From contig NZ_MTKN01000020.1 in NCBI RefSeq assembly GCF_001975825.1, positions 1 through 64,000 on the forward strand: a DNA stretch of 64,000 nt, given 5' to 3'. The translations under genes and the position numbers were made by a program. This document shows positions 8,916 to 16,707 of this stretch, piece after piece (within the stretch, counting starts at the first letter, position 1; each line of letters opens with the position of its first letter). The notes beneath the pieces are model-generated. The model was not told where the DNA came from, did no database searches, and worked only from the letters and a program-made list of their open reading frames with translations. The stretch comes from [Flexibacter] sp. ATCC 35208 (GTDB lineage: Bacteria; Bacteroidota; Bacteroidia; Chitinophagales; Chitinophagaceae).

Positions 8916-10355
8916 ATGAGCCAAAGAACGAAGGTTAAGCAAATCCTGCTTGACGACAAAACAGACTACAACGTAGTGGTAAAAGGCTGGATACGGTCTT
9001 TCCGTAACAATCAGTTTATAGCTTTGAACGATGGCTCTACCAATAATAATATCCAGATTGTATTGGATCAGAATTCTGTTTCTGCTGAACTAATCAAGCG
9101 CCTGACCACAGGTGCTGCCATCAGCGTATCAGGTACTGTAATTCCATCTCTGGGTAAAGGCCAGCGCGTAGAGATCAAAGCTGTAGAACTGGAAATTCTG
9201 GGTGACTGTGATGGTGAGAAATATCCCCTGCAGCTGAAAAACCGCCCGAGCCTGGAATACCTGCGTGAAATTGCACACCTGCGTTTCCGCACCAACACTT
9301 TCGGGTCTGTATTCCGCCTGCGTCATGCACTGGCTTTTGCTGTCCACAAATTCTTTAACGAAAAAGGCTTTGTATACCTGCACACGCCTATCATCACTGC
9401 ATCTGACGCTGAAGGTGCCGGCGAAATGTTTCACGTAAGTACCCTGGATCCTAAAAATCCACCACTGACTGAAGATGGTAACATTGATTATAAAGAAGAC
9501 TTCTTTGGCAGAGCGACCAATCTGACCGTATCTGGTCAGCTGGAAGGCGAACTGGGAGCAATGGCATTCGGTGATATCTACACCTTTGGCCCTACCTTCC
9601 GTGCAGAGAATTCCAATACAGCCCGCCACCTTGCTGAGTTCTGGATGATCGAACCAGAAATGGCTTTCTATGACCTGGAAGACAACATGAACCTGGCAGA
9701 GGCTTTCATCAAATCCGTAATTGGCTATGTGCTGGAAAATAACAGGGAAGACCTGGAATTCCTGGCTGCACGCCTTGCTGAGGAAGAAAAACAGAAACCA
9801 CAGCAGGAAAGAAGTGAAATGGGACTGATCGAAAAACTGGAGTTTGTACTGAACAATGAATTCCAGCGTCTCACTTACACAGGAGCAATTGACATTCTGA
9901 AAAACAGTAAGCCAAATAAATCAAAGAAGTTCAACTACCTGATCGAAGAATGGGGTGCAGATCTGCAGAGTGAGCACGAACGTTACCTGGTAGAAAAACA
10001 CTTTAAGAAACCTGTGATACTCACAGATTATCCTGCGGCTATCAAGGCTTTCTACATGAAGCAGAACGATGACGGCAAAACCGTTAGAGCAATGGATATT
10101 CTCTTCCCGGGTATCGGCGAAATCGTAGGTGGCTCTCAGCGTGAAGAAAACTACGACAAGCTGGTAAGACGTATGGAAGAAATGAAACTGCCAGTAGAAG
10201 AAATGAGCTGGTACCTGGATACAAGACGCTATGGTAGTGCTCCGCATGCAGGTTTCGGCTTAGGTTTTGAAAGACTGGTACTGTTTGTAACAGGTATGGG
10301 AAATATCAGGGACGTGATTCCTTTCCCAAGAACACCAAAGAGTGCAGAGTTTTAA
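8916..10355 (+). CDS. asnS: Asparagine--tRNA ligase
   Basis: 479-aa class IIb aminoacyl-tRNA synthetase that charges tRNA-Asn. It has an N-terminal OB anticodon-binding fold (about 15-115, VKGWIRSFRNNQFIALNDGS) and a class II catalytic core with motif 2 FGPTFRAENSNTARHLAEFWMIEPE (its Arg and HxAEFWMIE hallmark) and motif 3 GFGLGFERLVLFVTG near the C-terminus. The sequence IGEIVGGSQRE is typical of AsnRS rather than AspRS. A strong terminator follows directly. It is a single-gene unit. Confidence 0.96.
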   Translation: MSQRTKVKQILLDDKTDYNVVVKGWIRSFRNNQFIALNDGSTNNNIQIVLDQNSVSAELIKRLTTGAAISVSGTVIPSLGKGQRVEIKAVELEILGDCDGEKYPLQLKNRPSLEYLREIAHLRFRTNTFGSVFRLRHALAFAVHKFFNEKGFVYLHTPIITASDAEGAGEMFHVSTLDPKNPPLTEDGNIDYKEDFFGRATNLTVSGQLEGELGAMAFGDIYTFGPTFRAENSNTARHLAEFWMIEPEMAFYDLEDNMNLAEAFIKSVIGYVLENNREDLEFLAARLAEEEKQKPQQERSEMGLIEKLEFVLNNEFQRLTYTGAIDILKNSKPNKSKKFNYLIEEWGADLQSEHERYLVEKHFKKPVILTDYPAAIKAFYMKQNDDGKTVRAMDILFPGIGEIVGGSQREENYDKLVRRMEEMKLPVEEMSWYLDTRRYGSAPHAGFGLGFERLVLFVTGMGNIRDVIPFPRTPKSAEF

Positions 10356-10376
10356 TTTTTAATATACACAATATTT

Positions 10377-10412
10377 AAAATGGCTCCGGGTGAAAATCCG
10401 GAGCCATTTTTT
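10377..10412 (+). terminator. Intrinsic terminator after asnS
   Basis: A 13-bp perfect stem (10377-10389 with 10398-10410) is followed by T residues. Confidence 0.9.
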
Positions 10413-10457
10413 TATGGAATATTGTTACGCCCGCGTCTATATTATAAATCTTTTGTT

Positions 10458-10964
10458 ATGGCTGAAATGAACACCCAATCCCACCCTGGCAAACAAAGAG
10501 GTGGCCAGCGCGCTAAGAAACTGAGTACCCGGGTAGATATGACCCCTATGGTAGACCTGGGATTCCTGTTGATCACTTTTTTTATGTTGACCACTACCCT
10601 CCTGCAACCAAAAACCATGGACCTGATCATGCCCCGTGACGACGGTAAACCACAGCCACTGGCCGAAAGTAATGCTATGACCGTATTGCTTGGCGCCAAC
10701 AATACTGTAAAATATTATGAAGGCATGTATCATCCCGAAGACGTAAAAACCATTACCTATGCGGATATCAGGGATGCAATCATCAAAAAGAAAGAAGAGA
10801 TCATGAAGAGAACCGGGGACAATAAACTGATGGTACTGATCAAAGCCAACAACGACGCCAACTATAAAAATGTAGTAGATATCATGGACGAAATGCTCAT
10901 CAACCGCGTAGACCGTTATGCCATGGTAGACATTACGGACGAAGAAAAAGCATTACTGAAATAG
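10458..10964 (+). CDS. exbD: ExbD/TolR-type biopolymer transport protein
   Basis: 168-aa inner-membrane protein with a short cytoplasmic N-terminus, one transmembrane helix (about residues 36-57) preceded by the family motif TRVDMTPMVDLGFLLITFFM with its proton-path Asp, and a periplasmic domain. ExbD works with ExbB to energise TonB from the proton gradient. Unlike the common exbB-exbD-tonB arrangement, no exbB or tonB gene is adjacent. The frame is open upstream through the asnS terminator, so the ATG at 10458 (MAEMNTQ) is chosen. Confidence 0.9.
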   Translation: MAEMNTQSHPGKQRGGQRAKKLSTRVDMTPMVDLGFLLITFFMLTTTLLQPKTMDLIMPRDDGKPQPLAESNAMTVLLGANNTVKYYEGMYHPEDVKTITYADIRDAIIKKKEEIMKRTGDNKLMVLIKANNDANYKNVVDIMDEMLINRVDRYAMVDITDEEKALLK

Positions 10965-11002
10965 TCATTTTCTATACCTTAGTGATGTAAATCGCATTAA
11001 CT

Positions 11003-11959
11003 ATGGCAACGACACATTCCATCCCTGTTGTAGACCTCGCCGCCTTTACAAAGGGCGACGACACCAGCAAAGCAGCCTTTGTGCAGCAGCTGGGTAAAGC
11101 TTATGAGGAAGTAGGATTTGTAGCAGTAAAAAATCACGGTATTCCCGACAAGCTGATTGAAGACCTGTATAAGTATGTACAACAGTTCTTCGCACTACCA
11201 GCTGATGTAAAGCGCAGTTACGAAATTCCCGAACTGGCAGGCCAGCGTGGTTATACTTCATTTGGTAAAGAACATGCAAAAGGATTTGACGCGCCTGATC
11301 TGAAAGAGTTTTTCCAGTTTGGACAAACTGTAACAGATGGTGATCCGATTGGCAAAGAATATCCGGATAACGTAGCAGTTAAGGAATTGCCTGCTTTCAC
11401 CCCTACCTGCACAGCTGCTTATAAAGCTTTTGAAACTTCAGGTATATCTCTATTACAGGCTATTGCACTGTACCTGGGTCTGGATGAGCATTACTTCGAT
11501 CAGTTTGTTCATAATGGTAATTCTATCCTGAGAGCGATCCATTACCCTCCTATTAAAGATGAACCTAAGTCTGCCATCCGCGCAGAACAGCATGAGGATA
11601 TCAACCTGATCACCCTGCTGGTAGGAGCTTCTGCGGATGGTCTGCAGATCCTGGATAAACAGAATAACTGGGTGCCGGTGACTTCACTGCCTGAGCAAAT
11701 CGTAGTAAATGTGGGCGATATGCTGCAAAGATTGACGAACAATAAATTAAAGTCTACTACACACCGCGTAGTAAATCCACCTCGTGAACTGTGGGGTACC
11801 AGCAGGTTCTCTATTCCATTCTTCCTGCATCCTAAGTCAGAGATGCCGCTGAATTGTCTTGAAAGCACAATAGATGCAGCGCATCCCAGGGAGTATGAAC
11901 CAATTACCGCCGGTGAGTACCTGGATGAACGATTGAGAGAAATAGGATTGAAGAAATAA
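11003..11959 (+). CDS. Isopenicillin N synthase-like 2OG-Fe(II) oxygenase
   Basis: 318-aa member of the isopenicillin N synthase/2-oxoglutarate-dependent dioxygenase family. It has an N-terminal DIOX_N-like domain (about 5-110, with VAVKNHGIP) and a C-terminal jelly-roll core with the iron triad HxD (QHEDIN) and a distal His (TTHRV), plus the RFSIPFF motif whose Arg/Ser bind 2-oxoglutarate carboxylate. The specific substrate cannot be read from the sequence; a beta-lactam role is unlikely given the lack of partner genes. It is a stand-alone gene followed by a terminator. Confidence 0.88.
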   Translation: MATTHSIPVVDLAAFTKGDDTSKAAFVQQLGKAYEEVGFVAVKNHGIPDKLIEDLYKYVQQFFALPADVKRSYEIPELAGQRGYTSFGKEHAKGFDAPDLKEFFQFGQTVTDGDPIGKEYPDNVAVKELPAFTPTCTAAYKAFETSGISLLQAIALYLGLDEHYFDQFVHNGNSILRAIHYPPIKDEPKSAIRAEQHEDINLITLLVGASADGLQILDKQNNWVPVTSLPEQIVVNVGDMLQRLTNNKLKSTTHRVVNPPRELWGTSRFSIPFFLHPKSEMPLNCLESTIDAAHPREYEPITAGEYLDERLREIGLKK

Positions 11960-11968
11960 TTCCCTTTT

Positions 11969-12004
11969 AAAATAAGCCGACCACCTCTGGCCGGCTTATT
12001 TTAT
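11969..12004 (+). terminator. Intrinsic terminator after the oxygenase gene
   Basis: An 11-bp stem (11969-11979 with 11992-12002) is flanked by A and T runs. Confidence 0.85.
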
Positions 12005-12106
12005 GATAATTATCATAGTTAACCCACAAAATCAACCTTTTGTCGCATAAATGTTTGATATCTTCAATATTTTAATGAAATTCGGGCAGCCGTAATTTCC
12101 CGCATA

Positions 12107-13300
12107 GTGTTTCTTCGTCATATTCCGTTCCTGCGGGCTGTTTTTTTACACAGTTTAACAGCCTATGGTGGCCCGCAAGGTCACCTGGCTATGATGTTGA
12201 AGACATTCGTGCAGCAAAGAAAAGATGTGACAGAGCAGGAGTTGATGGAATATAATGCGTTCTGTCAGCTGCTCCCCGGAGCTTCTTCTTCCCAGACCCT
12301 CACCCTCATCGGCTACAAACGTGGAGGGGTATCACTGGCAGTCGTCACCCTGCTCATATGGATTGCACCAGCCTGTTTCCTGATGGGATCTCTTAGTTTC
12401 CTTTTACAATACTTTGATCAGAAAGCCCTGCATACAGACATTTTTAAGTATGTACAACCCATGGCGGTAGGCTTCCTCATTTATGGCAGTTTCCGGGCTT
12501 TCAGTATCAGTATCCGTAACCTGGCTACTTTCATCATCATGGTGGTAGCCTTACTCACGGCCATCTACCTGAAGTCTCCATGGACATTCCCCGCACTGAT
12601 CATCCTTGGTGGTATTGTCTCTAACTTCAGTAACAAGCGTATTCCTGATATTCCTGACCAGCCTAAAAAAATCCAATGGACCAATATCTGGTTGTTTGCC
12701 ACTCTCTTTATACTCGCAGGTCTATTCTCTGAAGTGGCCCGTACGCACAACTGGATTACCCGTCGTCCGTTCAACCTGTTTGAAAACTTTTATCGTTTCG
12801 GCAGCCTTGTATTTGGTGGTGGCGATATATTGATTGCAATGATGCTGGAACAATATGTAACCCGTGCAAAATCGGCATTTATGAGTGCTGAGGAGTTACT
12901 GACAGGTGCAGGTATTATGCGGGCCTTGCCAGGACCTACATTCTCTATCACTGCTTATGTGGGGGGAATGGTAATGCGCAACCTGGGACCGGGGTATCAG
13001 TTGCTGGGATGTATGCTGGCGCCAATCGCTATCTTTTTACCCAGCTTGCTGCTGGTTTTATTCTTCTTTCCAATCTGGACCAATCTGAAGAAATATGTAG
13101 TCATCTATCGTGCATTGGAAGGTATCAATGCCGCTGTGGTAGGTATCATGTGGGCTGCGACCTTCATGTTATTTATGGCCATACCGCACACATGGTACAA
13201 TATTGCGATCGCCCTGAGCACACTGGCAATATTGGCATTCTCACGTCTCCCCTCTCCATTTATCGTACTTGCCTGTCTGGTACTGGGTTGGTTACTGTAA
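12107..13300 (+). CDS. chrA: Chromate transporter, ChrA/CHR family
   Basis: 397-aa inner-membrane protein with two homologous CHR halves. The first has the AYGGPQGHLAMM and FCQLLPGASSSQT motifs (about 20-70); the second has FGGGDILIAMMLEQYV and MRALPGPTFSITAYVGGM (about 240-290). Both halves are mostly hydrophobic with about 10-12 helices in total. The family exports chromate, usually driven by the proton gradient; native substrates in soil bacteria may differ. The start is GTG at 12107 with no better ATG nearby. It converges on the Ku gene, with stops 8 bp apart. Confidence 0.9.
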   Translation: MFLRHIPFLRAVFLHSLTAYGGPQGHLAMMLKTFVQQRKDVTEQELMEYNAFCQLLPGASSSQTLTLIGYKRGGVSLAVVTLLIWIAPACFLMGSLSFLLQYFDQKALHTDIFKYVQPMAVGFLIYGSFRAFSISIRNLATFIIMVVALLTAIYLKSPWTFPALIILGGIVSNFSNKRIPDIPDQPKKIQWTNIWLFATLFILAGLFSEVARTHNWITRRPFNLFENFYRFGSLVFGGGDILIAMMLEQYVTRAKSAFMSAEELLTGAGIMRALPGPTFSITAYVGGMVMRNLGPGYQLLGCMLAPIAIFLPSLLLVLFFFPIWTNLKKYVVIYRALEGINAAVVGIMWAATFMLFMAIPHTWYNIAIALSTLAILAFSRLPSPFIVLACLVLGWLL

Positions 13301-13307
13301 TCAATCA

Positions 13308-14081
13308 TCATGATGCCCGCTTACCTCCACTACCCAGACTGGCTTTCAGCTGACTAAACAGGTCTGTACTCTTTGTATGCACCACTTTCATTTTCTTCAC
13401 CGCACGCTTCTTACCACTCGCTTTTTGTTTGATAATTTTCAGCAGCTCTGCATGGTATTCGTCTTTGAACTGACTGATGTCAAATTCTGTCGTATAACTT
13501 TCAACCAGCTTTACAGCCATATCCAGCTCTTTCTTCTGAATCCTGGTAGCAGGTAATGTCAGCTCCTCAGGTGTGCGAATTTCTTCCTGGAAACGGAGTT
13601 GATGCAATAGTAAATAATTATCCCGTGGGCGGATCACTACAATATGCTCACTGGTGCGCAACACAAATCTGCCGATACCGGCTTTTCCTGTTTGTTCCAG
13701 CGTTTTCAGCAATAATGCATATGCTTTCGTACCTGATTTTTCCGGTTCTATAAAGTAGGGTGTCTCGAAATAAATATCATCAATCTCAGTTTCCTCTACA
13801 AAAGATTCAATGGTGATCATCTTTGTTTTTTCAGGACTTGCCGCCTCGAAATCTTCATCTTCCAGTATAATGTATTCATCATTGTACAGGTATCCTTTTA
13901 CTATTTTGTCCCATGGTACTTCTTTACCTGTGTCTTCATTTACCCGGTGAAATTTTATGTGTGCCTGATCACGCTTGTCAAGCATATCAAGGTCGAGCCT
14001 GCTGTCTTTGACTGCGCTGTACAGTTTCACCGGAATATTGACCAGCCCGAAGCCAATAGTTCCTGACCATATTGCTCTCAT
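13308..14081 (-). CDS. ku: Ku protein for non-homologous end joining
   Basis: 257-aa Ku70/80-like DNA-end-binding homodimer. It starts with the canonical MRAIWSGTIGFGLVNIPVKL and contains the Ku core and bridge region through about residue 240, then a short basic tail with KKRAVKKMK. It would hold DNA double-strand ends for a ligase; no LigD is in the window. The frame extends 47 codons upstream but the canonical start at 14081 fits the family and the divergent promoter. It lies divergent from a small conserved gene with which it shares an unusual palindromic promoter region. Confidence 0.93.
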   Translation of the reverse strand: MRAIWSGTIGFGLVNIPVKLYSAVKDSRLDLDMLDKRDQAHIKFHRVNEDTGKEVPWDKIVKGYLYNDEYIILEDEDFEAASPEKTKMITIESFVEETEIDDIYFETPYFIEPEKSGTKAYALLLKTLEQTGKAGIGRFVLRTSEHIVVIRPRDNYLLLHQLRFQEEIRTPEELTLPATRIQKKELDMAVKLVESYTTEFDISQFKDEYHAELLKIIKQKASGKKRAVKKMKVVHTKSTDLFSQLKASLGSGGKRAS

Positions 14082-14107
14082 AATAATTGATTTATACTTG
14101 TATTGGC

Positions 14108-14124
14108 ATCCAAAGGATATGCCA
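14108..14124 (-). promoter_or_regulatory. Sigma-54-like -24/-12 element facing ku
   Basis: On the minus strand TGGCATA-TCCT-TTGGA has GG and G in the 12-bp phasing of sigma-54 promoters, but -12 reads GG rather than GC. A start near 14098 would leave a leader of about 17 nt before ku. It abuts the mirror-image element at 14125-14140. Confidence 0.4.
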
Positions 14125-14140
14125 TGGCACGGCTTTTGGA
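14125..14140 (+). promoter_or_regulatory. Sigma-54-like -24/-12 element facing the 14167 gene
   Basis: TGGCACG-GCTT-TTGGA matches the sigma-54 -24 consensus fully and the -12 element in 4 of 5 bases, with correct phasing. Start would be near 14151, about 15 nt before the ATG. The two -24 boxes form the palindrome TGCCATGGCA (14120-14129), which may equally be a repressor or ECF-sigma site. Confidence 0.45.
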
Positions 14141-14166
14141 TTTTTAATCTATAAAAACCTTTGTTT

Positions 14167-14514
14167 ATGGAAAAGCCAGGTGAAATGACAACACTTACCA
14201 GAGTGTTAGAAAAATTGCACACTAAGGGTCTGGATCATGAGTTGGTAATGAGTGACCATGGCCGCTTGCAGAATAAAGAAAAACAAAAGATCTACAACCC
14301 TGATGAGTTGAAGATCATAAAAACCTACCGATTTGAAGGGGAGTCAGATCCCGGTGATATGTCGGTATTGTATCTCATAGAAGACAAGGAAGGAGAAATT
14401 GGGTATGTTCTGGACGCTTATGGGGCTTATAGTACGCACGAAGAATCAGGGTTTGATGAATTTATCCAGAAAATACCGGTAGAGGACAGAGAAGATCAAA
14501 TGATCTTTGCTTAA
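14167..14514 (+). CDS. Conserved small protein of Bacteroidota, function unknown
   Basis: 115-aa soluble acidic protein. The segment YRFEGESDPGDMSVLYLIEDKE (read as YRFEGxSDPxD then a beta strand) and a later VLDAYGAYS motif match a family of about 100-aa Bacteroidota proteins that is often mislabelled phosphoribosylpyrophosphate synthetase; it is far too short for that enzyme and lacks its PRPP loop. An upstream TTG in frame (14161) is ignored in favour of ATG at 14167. It is divergent from ku and shares its control region, so a role in the same stress response is a reasonable guess. Confidence 0.75.
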   Translation: MEKPGEMTTLTRVLEKLHTKGLDHELVMSDHGRLQNKEKQKIYNPDELKIIKTYRFEGESDPGDMSVLYLIEDKEGEIGYVLDAYGAYSTHEESGFDEFIQKIPVEDREDQMIFA

Positions 14515-14557
14515 ATTAATAACTACTAAAACTTATTGACTGGCGGACGATTGTTAT

Positions 14558-15607
14558 TTACGATCGTCCGTCTTTCATAAATTTCAACAGCACTCTCTCA
14601 TCATTGTGTAACCCACCTTTAGGAACCTTTTCCCGGCCGGCTTTCAAGGCATCCAGATACGGACGAAGCTTACATTGTTCATAAGCTTCTGCAAGACGTG
14701 GATGGATGTAATATTTCTTACACACGGCCCTGGTATTCCCCAGTTTTCCCGCTACACTATCGATAATACTCACCAGGTTTTGTTTGCACTCATGTTGCGA
14801 CTCAAAAGGCGTCAGATCTGCCAGGAGGTTTAATGCATGCAGGGTACCTGACCAGGTACGAAAATCCTTGCAGGTAAAGTCTTGTCCTGTCCAGAGCTTC
14901 AGGTATTCGTTAATATCGCCGGAGTCGAGGGATTTATGTTCTCCTGCTTCATAGTATTGAAACAATTCCTGGCCGGGAATATCTCTTACTTTCTGCAGCA
15001 ATCTGGCAAGTTGGCGATGCTTAAGTGTGATCTGATGCATTACACCTTTTTTGCCTTTAAACTTGAAGAAAGCCATTCCGCCACTTATTTTCACATGTTG
15101 ATCACGCAATGTGGTCAGGCCATAGGAGCCATACAATTTTTCGTAAGCTACATTGCCTACACGGATCAGTGTTTCCTGCATAACACTGAGGGCAATGGCG
15201 ATCACTTTTTCCTTGTCGAGTGTTTTCTTTTTCAGTGCCTCATCCATATGGTGGCGCAATTGCGGTAGTTTCTCCCCAAAATGTAGCAGGCGGTCGTACT
15301 TGGTTTCGTTGCGCACCTTAGCCCAGGTAGAATGATAGCGGTATTGTCTTCTGCCCATGGCATCGATGCCAGTAGCCTGCAAGTGACCATTCGGATAAGG
15401 AGAGATCCATACTTCCTGCCAGGCGGGTGGAATTACTAATCCCCTGATGCGATGCAATATATCATCATCAGTAATTTTCGCACCATACTGATCCTGGTAG
15501 TAAAAACCACTTCTTGTTTTTACACGGGAATAACCGGCGGTACCAGATCTTACATATCTCAATTTCACTGCTTTTGCGGTAGCCATTGCTTCTGCTACTA
15601 CATCCAT
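14558..15607 (-). CDS. DNA topoisomerase IB
   Basis: 349-aa poxvirus-type topoisomerase IB that relaxes supercoils through a 3'-phosphotyrosine link. The N-terminal domain (about 20-95) includes the IPPAWQEVWI segment. The catalytic domain carries the likely catalytic residues: Arg in QETLIRVGNVAYEK, Lys in KFKGKKGV, Arg in CKDFRTWSGT, and Tyr in AVCKKYYIHPRL near residue 310. Length is usual. It lies downstream of a YciE gene with a terminator-like hairpin between, and near ku, a grouping seen in stress-protection islands. Confidence 0.92.
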   Translation of the reverse strand: MDVVAEAMATAKAVKLRYVRSGTAGYSRVKTRSGFYYQDQYGAKITDDDILHRIRGLVIPPAWQEVWISPYPNGHLQATGIDAMGRRQYRYHSTWAKVRNETKYDRLLHFGEKLPQLRHHMDEALKKKTLDKEKVIAIALSVMQETLIRVGNVAYEKLYGSYGLTTLRDQHVKISGGMAFFKFKGKKGVMHQITLKHRQLARLLQKVRDIPGQELFQYYEAGEHKSLDSGDINEYLKLWTGQDFTCKDFRTWSGTLHALNLLADLTPFESQHECKQNLVSIIDSVAGKLGNTRAVCKKYYIHPRLAEAYEQCKLRPYLDALKAGREKVPKGGLHNDERVLLKFMKDGRS

Positions 15608-15624
15608 AATTTAACCTTTTAAAA

Positions 15625-15655
15625 AGGCTCCATACATTTTACAATGCAGGAGCCT
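15625..15655 (-). terminator. Terminator-like hairpin between yciE-like and topoisomerase genes
   Basis: AGGCTCC (15625-15631) pairs with GGAGCCT (15649-15655). On the minus strand it is followed by a T-rich run, consistent with ending the upstream YciE transcript. Confidence 0.6.
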
Positions 15656-15683
15656 GAGGGTTTTCAATGATTAGTAAGAAAAA

Positions 15684-16223
15684 CTATTCTGCTGCAGCTT
15701 CTTCATTGATAGAAGATTCTGCTATTTGTGTGAGCAGACTGTCTGCTTCTTTTTCTTCGCCCAGTGTCTGCTCCAGCACAGATGCTACATCATCATGTCC
15801 CATGATATGTGCGAGTGTACGCAGGCTACCATAAGCTGAGATTTCGTAGTGTTCAATTTTCTGGGAACAGATGATGATACCTGCATCTCTTACTGCTGTA
15901 TCTTCTTCTGTATCTTCTACTACTTCCTGACCTTCTGCGATCAGGCCTTCCATGGCTTCGCATTTCTTGGCTCTTGGTGCTTGTCCGAGCATTTCGAATA
16001 CCTGTTCCAGTCTTTCGACATGTCCTTTAGTTTGCTCCTGGTGATCAATAATAGCATTGATCAGTTCCTGGGAAGTGGCTGCTTTAGCCATTTTGCCCAG
16101 TGCCTTTACAAGATTTTTTTCAGCCCAATAAATATCTTTCAGCTCATCCATGAAGAGCTTATGGAATTTTGATTCAGGCATGGCGCTTTTTGATGCTGCC
16201 TTTTTTTTGGTAGTCGTTGCCAT
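15684..16223 (-). CDS. YciE/DUF892 ferritin-like protein
   Basis: 179-aa four-helix-bundle protein of the YciE (DUF892) family. A Lys/Ala/Ser-rich N-terminus (1-20) is followed by FHKLFMDELKDIYWAEKNLV and conserved Glu/His residues such as DHQEQTKGHVERL and CSQKIEHYEISAYG that form a probable di-metal site. The family is induced by osmotic and oxidative stress; the biochemical role is not settled. It lies downstream of a proline-rich small gene on the same strand (15 bp gap) and upstream of topoisomerase IB. Confidence 0.92.
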   Translation of the reverse strand: MATTTKKKAASKSAMPESKFHKLFMDELKDIYWAEKNLVKALGKMAKAATSQELINAIIDHQEQTKGHVERLEQVFEMLGQAPRAKKCEAMEGLIAEGQEVVEDTEEDTAVRDAGIIICSQKIEHYEISAYGSLRTLAHIMGHDDVASVLEQTLGEEKEADSLLTQIAESSINEEAAAE

Positions 16224-16237
16224 AACTTTTTAGAGTT

Positions 16238-16447
16238 TTATGCTTTAGGATTAGGTGGAGTACGATGTGTGTCATGATCAGGCACCTCGTTCGGAACCGG
16301 ATTTCTTTCTGGCCCCTGGGGTGATGGCGGAGGTGTGATCTCCGGACCGGGAGCGGGGTTTGGGTTCGTTGGAGGTGTTTGTATGGGTTGTTTTTCAGGT
16401 ACGCCTCCAGGAGGCGGATCACCTGCGAATATTGTATCGTGTATCAT
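16238..16447 (-). CDS. Proline-rich small protein
   Basis: 69-aa protein of which about one third is proline, e.g. AGDPPPGGVPEKQPIQTPP and ITPPPSPQGPERNP. It has no signal peptide, no transmembrane segment and no known domain; probably disordered. It precedes the YciE gene by 15 bp and is likely co-transcribed. An overlapping 82-aa frame runs into the YciE start and looks like a shadow. A TGGCACC motif at 16489-16495 on the minus strand lies at sigma-54-like spacing from a weak ATGAA element (16480-16484). Confidence 0.6.
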   Translation of the reverse strand: MIHDTIFAGDPPPGGVPEKQPIQTPPTNPNPAPGPEITPPPSPQGPERNPVPNEVPDHDTHRTPPNPKA

Positions 16448-16681
16448 GATGATCAGTTTTTACAGAAATAAAAACAAAGTTCATTCCCGGTGCCAGATTT
16501 TGATGCATAAAACTCAATACTGATTTACCCATAATCCTTCACCACAAATAGTTTCATAGGCATATCACCAACGTTCACAGCTATATTTTTTCATACAGCA
16601 GCCACGGCTGCACATGGTGTAGACAAGTGATTTCATATTGTAGAATTTGTTTCCGCTTCGTAACCCGGAACTTTTTAGTAC

Positions 16682-16699
16682 ATTCGAATGCTGTCGAAT
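16682..16699. promoter_or_regulatory. Inverted repeat just upstream of the CHASE3 kinase gene
   Basis: ATTCGA-ATGCTG-TCGAAT is a perfect 6-6-6 inverted repeat ending 8 bp before the start codon at 16708. Its position suggests an operator or translation-control hairpin. Confidence 0.45.
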
Positions 16700-16707
16700 A
16701 AACTACT

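Noticed and set aside
16174..16422. 82-codon frame overlapping the proline-rich and YciE genes
   Set aside because: It overlaps the YciE start in another frame and lacks protein-like features; the 69-aa proline-rich frame explains the region better.
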